A DNA stretch of 64,000 nucleotides, taken from Tsukamurella paurometabola DSM 20162. GTDB taxonomy: Bacteria; Actinomycetota; Actinomycetes; Mycobacteriales; Mycobacteriaceae. Shown one piece after another: positions 16,034 to 23,991 of this stretch (position 1 is the stretch's first letter; each line of letters begins with the position of its first letter). Where the stretch lies: NCBI RefSeq assembly GCF_000092225.1, contig NC_014158.1, positions 248,001 to 312,000 of the forward strand, in the 5' to 3' direction. The notes under the pieces were generated by a model. That model saw nothing but the letters and a program-made list of their open reading frames with translations, did not search any database and was not told the origin of the DNA. Both the position numbers and the translations under genes were made by a program.

Positions 16034-16472
16034 ATCCCCGCTTCCTCCCACCGCGCTTCGCGCGGCGGGAGGGCGGAGCGGAAGGGCAGGGCACCCCGGC
16101 AGGCGGGCCGCCACAGCCGCCCAGCTCGTCCACGAACACCTCACCCGTGCACTGGTCCATCACTCCCCCGATTCCGCATCCACCGTCACGCCCCGAACTC
16201 GCCGCCCCTGGAACCGGTAGGGGCCGGTGACCCGACCCCTACGGCATCCGCGCGGCGCTACCGCCCCTGCCTGGCCCACCGCTGCGCTCTGACGGCCCGA
16301 CCGCCCTGCTGCGACCACTCGACCGCTTCGCTACCTCGTTTGATGTCGCCTCCGGCCGCATCATGCTCCGACCCTCGCACACTCGGATCTACGCCCTTCA
16401 AGACATACACCTCTCCCTGCTCTGCAGACTTCTGGGGTTTCGATGTATTTTGTACCTATGCTTCTTGCCGCC

Positions 16473-16495
16473 TCAGCGCCCTCGTGTGGCGCTGA
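16473..16495 (+). promoter_or_regulatory. Hairpin TCAGCGCC-7-GGCGCTGA before the relaxase, candidate oriT stem
   Basis: A perfect 8-bp stem with a 7-nt loop lies 60 nt before the relaxase ATG and is followed by CGTGCGCAAAT. A hairpin just 5' of the nick site is what TrwC-type relaxases recognise. A second stem (CCGCCG/CGGCGG) follows at about 16507-16522. Nick position unknown. Confidence 0.35.
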
Positions 16496-16554
16496 CGTGC
16501 GCAAATCCGCCGCGATCGGCGGCGAGAATGTTGGGGCGCGGTGAACGCCCTGTG

Positions 16555-19401
16555 ATGACCATCCACGTCCTGCACGCAGGCGACGGCTACACCTACCTCA
16601 CCCGCAACACCGCCTCCGGTGACCGGGTCCGGGAAGGCCGCGATCAGCTCTCCGCCTATTACCTCGAAGGCGGCACCCCGCCGGGCCGTTGGCACGGCCG
16701 CGGCCTGGCCGCCCTGGCAGCCCACTCCCCCGCCTCCGAACACGCCACAGGGCCGGTCGCTGGGCAGGTCACCGAGGCGCAGATGAAGGCACTGTTCGGC
16801 GAGGGCCTGCACCCGGACGCGGACGCCATGATGAAGGCTGGCGCGAGCGTCAAAGACGTCAAGCTAGGCAACAAGTTCCCGGTCTTCGCCAATGAGATCC
16901 CGGTGCTCGTCGCGTTCAACACCGCCGTCAAGGAGCACGAGCGTGAGCACGGCGCTGCGCCATCGAAGGAGGTCCGCGACGCGCTGTGGAAGCAGGTCGC
17001 CCGCACCGAATTCGAGCGTGCCAACCCCAACGAACCAGGCGCAGACGACAAGCGTGTCCTGGCCTGGGCCGCGAAGGAGAAGGGCAAGGTCCGCCAGCCC
17101 GTCGCGGGCTACGACCTGACCTTCACCCCAGTCAAGAGTGTGTCGGTGATGTGGGCGCTCGCCGACCCCGAAACCAGGGCCAAGATCGAGACCGCGCACC
17201 AGGCCGCCGTGGGCGATGCCCTGTCGTGGCTCGAAGACAATGCGGTGTTCACCAAGCGTGGCGCGCGCGGTGAACAGCAGCTCAGCACCGCCGGTCTGAC
17301 GGTGGCGCAGTTCGACCACTACGACACCCGCGCAGGGGATCCGAACCTGCACACCCACTGCGCCGTCTCCAACAAAGTCTTAGGCTCCGACGGCCGGTGG
17401 GGCGCGATCAACAGCCTGCCGTTCTTCAACAACGCCGTCGCCGCGTCGCAGCGGTACAACGCGGTCCTGGCCGAGACCCTCCGTGCCGAGCTGGGGGTGG
17501 AGTTCGTGGCGCGGCAGGTCGGGCGGGGTAAGCAGCCGATCATGGAGATCGCGGGCATCGACACGGCCCTGCTCGACGGGTTTTCCACCCGTCGTGCACA
17601 GGTCCGCGCGCGGCACGAACAGCTGCTCGCGCAGTACATCGCCGACCACGGCCACACCCCCGGCAAGCACGCCGAGTACGCCCTGTTCCAGCAGGCCACC
17701 CTCGAAACCCGCGAGGGCAAAGACGTCGGCCCCGAAGGTTCCGGGAGCCTCGGAAAACAGCTCACTGCATGGCAATCCAAGGCCCGCGCTCTTGCCCCCG
17801 AGCAGGCCCAAGGCGAGCAACTGCTCGCCCAGTGCCGCATTGCAGGGCGCGAAGCGCTCGCCGCGATTTCCAACGATCCGGATGCCGCACCCGATCGGGC
17901 CTGGCACGGCCCCGCCGCCGCGGCCGAGGAGGTTCTCCACAAGGTCTGCGAGCAGCGATCCGTCTGGCGCGAAACGCACCTGCGCACCGCCGCCGAGGCC
18001 ATCATCGCCGCCAAGCTCCTCCCCTCAGGATCCGATCGCCGCGAGCTCGTGGACACCGTCGTCGAACGGGCTCTTGCTGAGTCGATGATCGTCGGCCCCG
18101 GCCACGAACTCCTCGACACCACCACCGGAGAGATCCCCGAACGTCTTCGCCGTGACAACGGTGAACACGTCCTCACCAACCCCGGCGGCCCGCTGCTGAC
18201 GAGCAGCCGCATCGTCGACGCCGAAAACACGATCCTCGACGCTGCCGCCACCCCCACCGCGCACGTCGCCACCAACGCGGTCATCGACGCCGGCATTGCC
18301 TCCGTTGAGGAGAACGAGCCGTTCCCGCTCAATGCCGGCCAAGCCGAACTGGTGCGGCACTTCTGCGGCTCCGGAGCCCTCGTTGCCGCCGGTGTCGGCC
18401 CTGCCGGCACTGGCAAAACAACGTCGATGAAGGCCACCGTCGCTGCCTGGACCGCCGACGCCAACCGGCTACCCGGCGCCGCCGTGAACCGTCAGGTCAT
18501 CCCCCTCGCACCGTCCGCGGTTGCGGCCACGAAGCTCGGTGATGAGATCGAGCTGACGGGCAACACCATCGACTCTTTCACCTACTGGTGGACCGCCATG
18601 GGCGGCCGCGAAACCTACCTCACCGCGCACCAGGTTCTCGCTGACCCCGACGCCGGCTTCCTCGCCCGCCGCGATGCTCGCGATGCCCTGAAAAGGTGCC
18701 CGACCGGTGCGATGTACCTGGTCGACGAGGCCGGTATGGCATCGACCCGCAACCTTGCGATCATGGTCGATATCGCCGAGCAGACCGGCGGCGTCGTCCG
18801 GTTCCTGGGCGACCCGTACCAGCTCGACGCCGTCACCACCGGCGGCGCGTTCGCCATGCTCGCGAGAGCCACCGACGCCCCCGAACTGACCGACGTCGTC
18901 CGGTTCGGCACAGACACGCAGCAAGCCGAGAATTCGCTCGCCCTGCGCGCCGGTGACGAGGCCGCACTCGACCTCTACGAACAGCGCGGCTGGACCCACC
19001 ACCACAACACCGCCGGTGAGGCGATCGACGAGATGGTCGCCGCGCACCTCGCCGACACCGCCTCGGGGCGCAATTCCATCGTCCTGGCGTCCACCCGTGA
19101 GGAAGTCGCGGCGATCAACGCCCAAATCCAGGCCCACCACCGCAGCGGCGGCAGAGCCCAAGCCGGGCGAACCGTGGACCTCTCCGACGGTCTCGCCGCC
19201 GGTGTCGGAGACCGGATCGTCACCCGCGACAACGACTCCGACTACCGCCAGATCGGCGGCAAACGCGCCAACAGTCGCGTTCTCAACGGTGACCTATGGA
19301 ACGTCGAGAAGATCCACTCCGATGGCTCGCTGACCGCCCGCCACATCGAAGACGGCGGCCGCATCCACCTGCCCGCCAGCTACCTCACCGCGAACACCTG
19401 A
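16555..19401 (+). pseudogene. TrwC/TraA-type conjugative relaxase-helicase, N-terminal 948 residues (gene split by ISa)
   Basis: The ATG at 16555 (MTIHVLHAGDGYTYLTR) places the catalytic Tyr pair at residues ~12-14, as in MOBF relaxases. The HUH metal motif is in DPNLHTHCAVSN (about residue 265). The helicase Walker A is GVGPAGTGKTTS (about residue 615) and a VDEAGM Walker B follows. The frame reads LPASYLTANT and then runs into a stop one base before ISa. The expected continuation, ELGYAATIHRAQG, sits at 37930 on the other strand. The relaxase domain and helicase motifs I-II are thus present, but motifs V-VI and the C-terminal region are gone, so transfer from this locus is probably lost or reduced. 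Confidence 0.9.
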
Positions 19402-19432
19402 GGGCCTGCTGCACGGGTAGGTGACAAGTTGG

Positions 19433-20335
19433 TCAGGCCGCGTGTGGCGCGGCCGGGTTCATGGTGGACTCGAATGCGATGGGTGTCAATCGTCCAAGGC
19501 GGCGTTGTCGGCGCCGGCGGTGGTAGGTCCGTTCGATCCAGGTGATGATCGCGGTCCGCAGTTCCTGCCGGGTGGCCCAGCAGTGGCGGTCGAGGACGTT
19601 GTTCTGCAGCAGGCTGAAGAACGACTCCATCGCGGCATTGTCGCCGCAGGAGGCGACTCGGCCCATTGATCCGCGTAGTCCGTGATATTCCAAGGCACGT
19701 CGGAATTTTCGGCTCCGGAATTGCGATCCTCTGTCACTATGAACTATGCATCCGGTGACATCACCGCGCATCGCGACAGCGTTGTTGAGGGCGTTGACGG
19801 CGAGCCGGGCCTTCATCCTCGAGTCGACGGAGTAGCCGACGATCCGCCCGGAGTAGGCATCTTTGATCGCACACAGATACAGCTTCCCTTCCCGAGCCCT
19901 GTGTTCAGTGATATCTGTGAGCCACAACCGATTCGGTGCATCTGCGGTGAACCGGTGACGAGTCCTGCCGTGCTCGTCGGTGACGGTGCATAGATCGTCG
20001 TGGACCGCGGGCCCGGGTTTGCCGCCCTTGCTCGAGCGTTTCTTTCCGAAGACGCTCCACCACCGGTTGTCGCGGCAGATCCGCCACGCAGTGCGGTCCG
20101 CCATAGGCTCACCGGCAGCGCGGGCCTCGTCTGCGAGTAACCGGTGACCGAACTCCGGATCATCAACGCTGGCGTCGAACAGGGCGTTCGCGCGATACGC
20201 CTCGACCAGCTCCGTCGCGGGGACCGGGGCGGCGAGCCAACGGTAGTAAGGCTGACGGGAGAGCTTCAAAACCCGGCACGACACCGTGACGGGAACACCG
20301 TCGTCGGCGAGCTCTTTCACGAGCGGGTACATCAT
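19433..20335 (-). CDS. ISa OrfB, IS3-family transposase catalytic subunit
   Basis: The product has 300 aa. The HTH_21-like start is followed by an integrase core: DITEHRAREGKLYLCAIKD (first Asp), HSDRGSQFRS (second Asp) and, about 35 residues on, the Glu in AAMESFFSLLQ. It starts with ATG-ATG overlapping the OrfA stop. The usual IS3 product is an OrfAB fusion made by frameshifting; here the 4-nt overlap also allows reinitiation. Confidence 0.93.
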   Translation of the reverse strand: MMYPLVKELADDGVPVTVSCRVLKLSRQPYYRWLAAPVPATELVEAYRANALFDASVDDPEFGHRLLADEARAAGEPMADRTAWRICRDNRWWSVFGKKRSSKGGKPGPAVHDDLCTVTDEHGRTRHRFTADAPNRLWLTDITEHRAREGKLYLCAIKDAYSGRIVGYSVDSRMKARLAVNALNNAVAMRGDVTGCIVHSDRGSQFRSRKFRRALEYHGLRGSMGRVASCGDNAAMESFFSLLQNNVLDRHCWATRQELRTAIITWIERTYHRRRRQRRLGRLTPIAFESTMNPAAPHAA

Positions 20336-20634
20336 TTTCCCGGCAGGTTCGCCTGCGACAGATACGCAGCCGCACGACGCAGGACCTCATTCTCCTGCTC
20401 AAGGAGCCGAATCCGCTTACGCATTTGCCTCTCGGTCGCCGACTGCGCCGCACTGCTCCCGGACTTGGAGCCGGCCTCGACATCGGCGGTCTTCACCCAG
20501 TTCATCAGGCACGACTCGCTAATGCCGAAGTCGGCAGCGATCTGCTTGAGACGGACTCCCGGCTCACGATTACGCGCGACACGGACCACATCGTCGCGGA
20601 ACTCCTTCGGATACGGCTTAGGCACAGTGCACAT
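20332..20634 (-). CDS. ISa OrfA, HTH subunit
   Basis: The product has 100 aa from the ATG at 20634 with a GGAAGG site. It has an IS3-type helix-turn-helix (VRLKQIAADFGISESCLMNW) and a C-terminal leucine zipper (RLLEQENEVLRRAAAYL) for multimerisation. It binds the IS ends together with OrfB. Confidence 0.9.
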   Translation of the reverse strand: MCTVPKPYPKEFRDDVVRVARNREPGVRLKQIAADFGISESCLMNWVKTADVEAGSKSGSSAAQSATERQMRKRIRLLEQENEVLRRAAAYLSQANLPGK

Positions 20635-20696
20635 CCTTCCAGCGGCACCCCTCGGCACCACAGATCAGATGTCACCTACCCGTGCAGCAGGCCCGG

Positions 20697-20810
20697 ATGT
20701 GGCCAACCAACATCGCCCAGGTGATCGTGCTCGCCCTCGCCGGCATCGTGGTCACTGCCGCCGGGTCATCGCTGCTGGTGCCACAACACATCCGCGGGGT
20801 ATTGCGATGA
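20697..20810 (+). CDS. Short membrane peptide or 3' remnant cut by ISa, 37 aa
   Basis: The frame starts ATG only 3 bp from the ISa end, contains one hydrophobic segment (IAQVIVLALAGIVVTAAGSS) and its stop overlaps the next gene's ATG (ATGA). Because it begins at the IS junction, it is more likely the tail of a longer gene than a complete one; the translational coupling to the next gene suggests it belonged to the same operon. Confidence 0.5.
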   Translation: MWPTNIAQVIVLALAGIVVTAAGSSLLVPQHIRGVLR

Positions 20811-21136
20811 AAACGCCAATCGCACCGCCAGAGCCACCACTACCAGATGTGGGAGTGCCGTCGGGGGTACTCGCGGACTGGTTGTTTGCACCGGCGAGCG
20901 CACTGCTGGCCTTGACTGCGGCGCTGGCTGTGGTCGTGGGATGGGCGAGCGCGACGCTGAGGCCGGTTCTGGCTGGTCGGCTGGTTCGGCGCCGTCATCA
21001 GCTCAGCCGCGCCGAGCGGGACCAGGCGAGTGAGCGGATTCGTCTGCTTCGCCTGACCTCCACGCACTGCACGTATGCGGCGGTGGGGTCCCTCCTGCTC
21101 AGCGGGCTACTCACACTCTGCCTCGTGTGGATGTGA
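20807..21136 (+). CDS. Small membrane protein of the transfer operon, paralogue 1 (109 aa)
   Basis: The ATG overlaps the previous stop. Two hydrophobic segments (about 24-48 and 86-108) flank a basic, Arg-rich cytoplasmic stretch (RLVRRRHQLSRAERDQASER). The same plan recurs in the proteins at 21213 and 21742, so the three form a paralogous set. No family was recognised; position before traG suggests an envelope component of the transfer apparatus. Confidence 0.6.
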   Translation: MKTPIAPPEPPLPDVGVPSGVLADWLFAPASALLALTAALAVVVGWASATLRPVLAGRLVRRRHQLSRAERDQASERIRLLRLTSTHCTYAAVGSLLLSGLLTLCLVWM

Positions 21137-21212
21137 CGGTCACCGCCGGAAGAGAAGAGGAACTGATGGCAATCCAGAGCACTACAGGTAGCCGTATCCG
21201 CGGAGGCGTGCG

Positions 21213-21518
21213 ATGACGATGCCACTTAACTACCCACCCCCACCTTCCCCATCACTTGGCGAGTGCCTGACATACGCGCTGGCTGCCTCCGTGTTGACGG
21301 CGGCGGGCGCGCTGCTGGTGGCTGTGGTGAGCATGGTTCAGGTTCGGCGCTCCAGGCGGCGCCTAGTCGGTGCCGGGGTCGCGATGACCGATCAGGAGCG
21401 CAGCACCGCTGTCAACGCGATCCGACAGCTTCGAGTGATCAGGGCGCACGCCCTGGTGAGCTTCGGGTTCTGCGTGGCCGTGGCCGGTTCGTGCGCGCTG
21501 GCGCGGTCATTGCTGTAG
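21213..21518 (+). CDS. Small membrane protein of the transfer operon, paralogue 2 (101 aa)
   Basis: It has the same two-helix plan as the 20807 gene: helix about 20-42, then VQVRRSRRRL, then MTDQERSTAVNAIRQLR, then a second helix. It shares VQVRR and the I-R-Q-L-R segment with paralogue 3, so these two are the closest pair. Confidence 0.6.
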   Translation: MTMPLNYPPPPSPSLGECLTYALAASVLTAAGALLVAVVSMVQVRRSRRRLVGAGVAMTDQERSTAVNAIRQLRVIRAHALVSFGFCVAVAGSCALARSLL

Positions 21519-21574
21519 GACGCGCGTGTAACGGCACGTGACCGATTCGATTGAAAAGGACAATGGGAGAACAT

Positions 21575-21745
21575 ATGGCAACGGATCAGAAGGCCACGAC
21601 GCGGCGGCCTATGACAGAGAGTGCGGCGGTCGAGAAGCATGTACGGGTAATGCTCGATCTGCTGGCTGCCCCGCGGCTGGTGCGGGAGCAGGGGGTGACT
21701 GTCGGTAGGACAGGCGATGCGCGCACCCAGAGGGTGGTGCGATGA
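21575..21745 (+). CDS. Small protein, 56 aa, short version of the 22146 protein
   Basis: The ATG at 21575 has a GGGAG site. The segment VEKHVRVMLDLLAAPRLVRE lines up with VAAHLREVLDMLAAPALVRE of the 194-aa protein at 22146, but the rest of that protein is missing. Its stop overlaps the start of the next gene by 4 nt. It is probably a shortened duplicate. Confidence 0.55.
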   Translation: MATDQKATTRRPMTESAAVEKHVRVMLDLLAAPRLVREQGVTVGRTGDARTQRVVR

Positions 21746-22095
21746 CCCCGCCGACTGAGGTGGCCGCGGAGTGTGTACGCACGTATACGCCTGCGTCGTG
21801 GGCGATCTGCAATGCAGTTCAGGACGGCAGCCTCGTGCGGTATCTGACGGTGCTCATGATCGCCGGTGTGATCGCGGCGGCGGTCGCCCTGCTGGTGACT
21901 GTGGCGATCCTCGTGCAGGTGCGGCGGGCGCAGGCTCGCCTGGGGCGCGACGGGACCGGTATGAGCCCTCGGGAGATGAGCGTGGCTGCCAGTCGCATCC
22001 GGCAGCTACGCGGGTTCACCCTTGACGGCCTATGTGCCACTGCGGGAGCGCTGATTGCTGTCGGGCTTGCGGCTGCGATGCGGAGCGTGCTGTAG
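21742..22095 (+). CDS. Small membrane protein of the transfer operon, paralogue 3 (117 aa)
   Basis: Two helices (about 33-58 and 92-115) flank VQVRRAQARLGRDG and a MSPREMSVAASRIRQLR segment close to the one in paralogue 2. The N-terminal extension contains PASWAICNA; the octet ASWAICNA is found again in the protein at 22787, which suggests a shared binding partner or a gene-conversion tract. Confidence 0.6.
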   Translation: MTPPTEVAAECVRTYTPASWAICNAVQDGSLVRYLTVLMIAGVIAAAVALLVTVAILVQVRRAQARLGRDGTGMSPREMSVAASRIRQLRGFTLDGLCATAGALIAVGLAAAMRSVL

Positions 22096-22145
22096 GCGTG
22101 CCAGGCACAAGACAAGTCAACGGAACGAGACGGTTGAGAGAGGAC

Positions 22146-22730
22146 ATGGCAGCAATGCAGGGATTGAATGAGCGATCACCGGATAACGGCGGCGAGGCCG
22201 TCGCGGCGCATCTGCGGGAGGTTCTGGACATGCTGGCCGCGCCAGCGTTAGTGCGGGAGCAGGTGGTCTTCGCCAGCAGTGTCCGGATGTGGCCGCCCCG
22301 CCCGGGGTGGGACCGCACGCCGGGTATCGGCAGTATCCGGCTGTGGACTGACTGCGATCTGTTGGCGTGGTTTGACGCGGCGGCGGCAGACGGAGTCGCG
22401 CTCTTCGGGCAGCAAAGCCGGGACGAGATCCGCGCTTTGACGCAGGCCACCGCCATGGCGCGAATGTGCGGGGAAGGCGCCAAGGCGATCTGGGGACTCG
22501 ATGTACTTGGCCCCGGGGACTATTCGCCGATCCCGACGAGCATGAAGCGCGTGCTGTGGGCCAATGACCTGGTGTGCTTCGGGCCGCAGCTGACCGAGGA
22601 ACAGACCGCGCAGATTCAGGCCCACCTGGACGACGGGCACGACGGTCATGGCCGGCAGGAAACCAACGCACCAGTGGCAGTGCACGGGACGGAGTGTTTC
22701 GCGACGGTGTGGATGGGCGGCACCGCGTAG
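22146..22730 (+). CDS. Hypothetical protein of the transfer operon, 194 aa
   Basis: The ATG at 22146 is preferred to an upstream frame start that overlaps the preceding gene. The protein is soluble and acidic. The first ~40 residues match the 56-aa protein at 21575; the remainder has conserved-looking Trp-rich segments (WPPRPGWDR, IRLWTDCDLLAWF). No family was recognised. Confidence 0.6.
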   Translation: MAAMQGLNERSPDNGGEAVAAHLREVLDMLAAPALVREQVVFASSVRMWPPRPGWDRTPGIGSIRLWTDCDLLAWFDAAAADGVALFGQQSRDEIRALTQATAMARMCGEGAKAIWGLDVLGPGDYSPIPTSMKRVLWANDLVCFGPQLTEEQTAQIQAHLDDGHDGHGRQETNAPVAVHGTECFATVWMGGTA

Positions 22731-22786
22731 GCGGCAAACCGATTCGTAGACAACGAATATCAAACTGAAAGAGAGTGAGAGTAACC

Positions 22787-23530
22787 ATGGGAACGAAGCA
22801 GAGCACCAAGAAGGGTCCGTCGTACGCGGAGATCAACGAGAAGCTGGTGCGGAAGGCGATCGTCGACAACCGTGGTGAGCTCGCCCGGCTGGATTCGACG
22901 ACGGCGATCCGGGAGTGGTTCGACGCCTGGGTAGCGACGGTGGATACCGAGCCGCAGTTCGTGTGGAAGCTGTTTCTGCGCGAGCTGAACAAGGGCGTGG
23001 GCGTGAACTCCGCCGAGCTGTGGGCCAAGGAGCAGGCCGAGCACCGAGCGCAGGTAGCCGAGGCGGCCAGGGTTGCGCCGCTACTGCGGGTGTGCACCGC
23101 CGGGTTCGTCGGTGAGACCCCAGACGGTGAGACGGTCGCTTCGTGGGCGATCTGCAACGCGCAGGCCGATCAGTCCTCGCGCGCGTACGGCGAGATCAAT
23201 CCGGATAAGCAGAAGAGCTACGACCCGGAGGATCCGAACAGTGCGGACATGGTCGCCGCGTACAAGGCGGTCGCGCTGCTCGCCGATGCCGTCGGGTATC
23301 TGGGCGGCGAGGCCGGGGTCATTCGCGCGCAGCTGGTGATCTCGAACCCGAACATCGACACCGACCGGCTGGTGTCGATGGCGCTCAAGGATTCGGTGTC
23401 GCTGACGGTCGAGCACCACGAGGAGGCCGACAACCCGGCGGTCGAGGTGTGCGAGACCGAGGTGGGGGAGCGGCATTGGAAGGATCTGGCGCCGCGGGAC
23501 TTCGTCATCGAAGGCGAGCAGGGCCAGTGA
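22787..23530 (+). CDS. Hypothetical protein of the transfer operon, 247 aa
   Basis: The ATG at 22787 follows a GAGAGTGAGAG site. It is a soluble, charged protein. The middle contains ETVASWAICNAQ, sharing ASWAICNA with the membrane protein at 21742. The last part (ALKDSVSLTVEHHEEADNP) looks like an alpha/beta domain. Its stop overlaps the next start (GTGA), so the genes are coupled in one operon leading to traG. Confidence 0.6.
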   Translation: MGTKQSTKKGPSYAEINEKLVRKAIVDNRGELARLDSTTAIREWFDAWVATVDTEPQFVWKLFLRELNKGVGVNSAELWAKEQAEHRAQVAEAARVAPLLRVCTAGFVGETPDGETVASWAICNAQADQSSRAYGEINPDKQKSYDPEDPNSADMVAAYKAVALLADAVGYLGGEAGVIRAQLVISNPNIDTDRLVSMALKDSVSLTVEHHEEADNPAVEVCETEVGERHWKDLAPRDFVIEGEQGQ

Positions 23531-23991
23531 CCGAGGTAGCGGACCGAGAGGAACTGAACATGCAGGAGGAGAACGTCATTCCGGAGGTCGTGGGGCACCT
23601 TCTGGCCGAGGGGTTTTCCACGTCGGAGACCGGCTTCGATGCGTCGGGGCAGCGGCGGTGGTGGCTGCTCACGCTCGACGAGCAGGCGTGGGTCGGCGTG
23701 GTCGCAGATGCCGACGGTGAGCCGGTAGGCCGGGCATGGATCGCCGCTGACGACACGCTCGCGTGGTGTGATGCGATCCCGACCGGCGCGGTCGCGGCGA
23801 CGATGATGGCTCACGGCTCGCCGTACTGGCATCACGTCGACGGGATCGAGTTCGACGAGAGCGAGACTGCACGGACGTGGCAGGACTGGCTCACCGGAAG
23901 CTTGGTGACGCCGGGGCCGGCGCTGCTTGCGGCGATGGAGAGGTTCAGTGCTGCTCGTGCCGGCGCCAGGTCGGAGGGCGCTCATGGATAG
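23527..23991 (+). CDS. Hypothetical protein upstream of traG, 154 aa
   Basis: The GTG at 23527 overlaps the previous stop; an ATG 33 nt further on is the alternative. It is an acidic alpha/beta protein with repeated Trp (RRWWLLTLDEQAWVGVV; DTLAWCDAIP). Its 3' end overlaps the traG start by 8 nt. No family was recognised, but the tight coupling points to a role with the coupling protein. Confidence 0.6.
   Translation: MTEVADREELNMQEENVIPEVVGHLLAEGFSTSETGFDASGQRRWWLLTLDEQAWVGVVADADGEPVGRAWIAADDTLAWCDAIPTGAVAATMMAHGSPYWHHVDGIEFDESETARTWQDWLTGSLVTPGPALLAAMERFSAARAGARSEGAHG

Larger units (their letters stand above)
15805..16554. other. Intergenic region upstream of the relaxase, candidate oriT region
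   Basis: About 750 bp lie between the divergent accessory gene and the relaxase. The region contains about four copies of CTGACA (16009-16033), a GTAGGGG/CCCCTAC inverted repeat near 16217-16242, and an 8-bp hairpin at 16473-16495. No ORF here has convincing codon use. Location between a relaxase and a divergent DNA-binding gene is typical for oriT. Confidence 0.45.
19402..20694 (-). mobile_element. ISa copy 1 (IS3 family), 1293 bp
   Basis: Ends are GGGCCTGCTGCACGGGTAGG and its complement, about 24 bp perfect. Two ORFs, orfA and orfB with a DDE core, overlap by 4 nt. The flanking trinucleotides (TGA and GGA) do not match, unlike the copy at 59345, which has a clean GTA duplication. So the flanks of this copy have been exchanged since insertion. 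It is inverted relative to copy 2 at 37931. Confidence 0.93.

Noticed and set aside
17319-18464. 381-codon minus-strand frame inside the relaxase gene
   Set aside because: Ser/Cys/Arg-rich shadow of the relaxase coding strand; no domain and no start signal.
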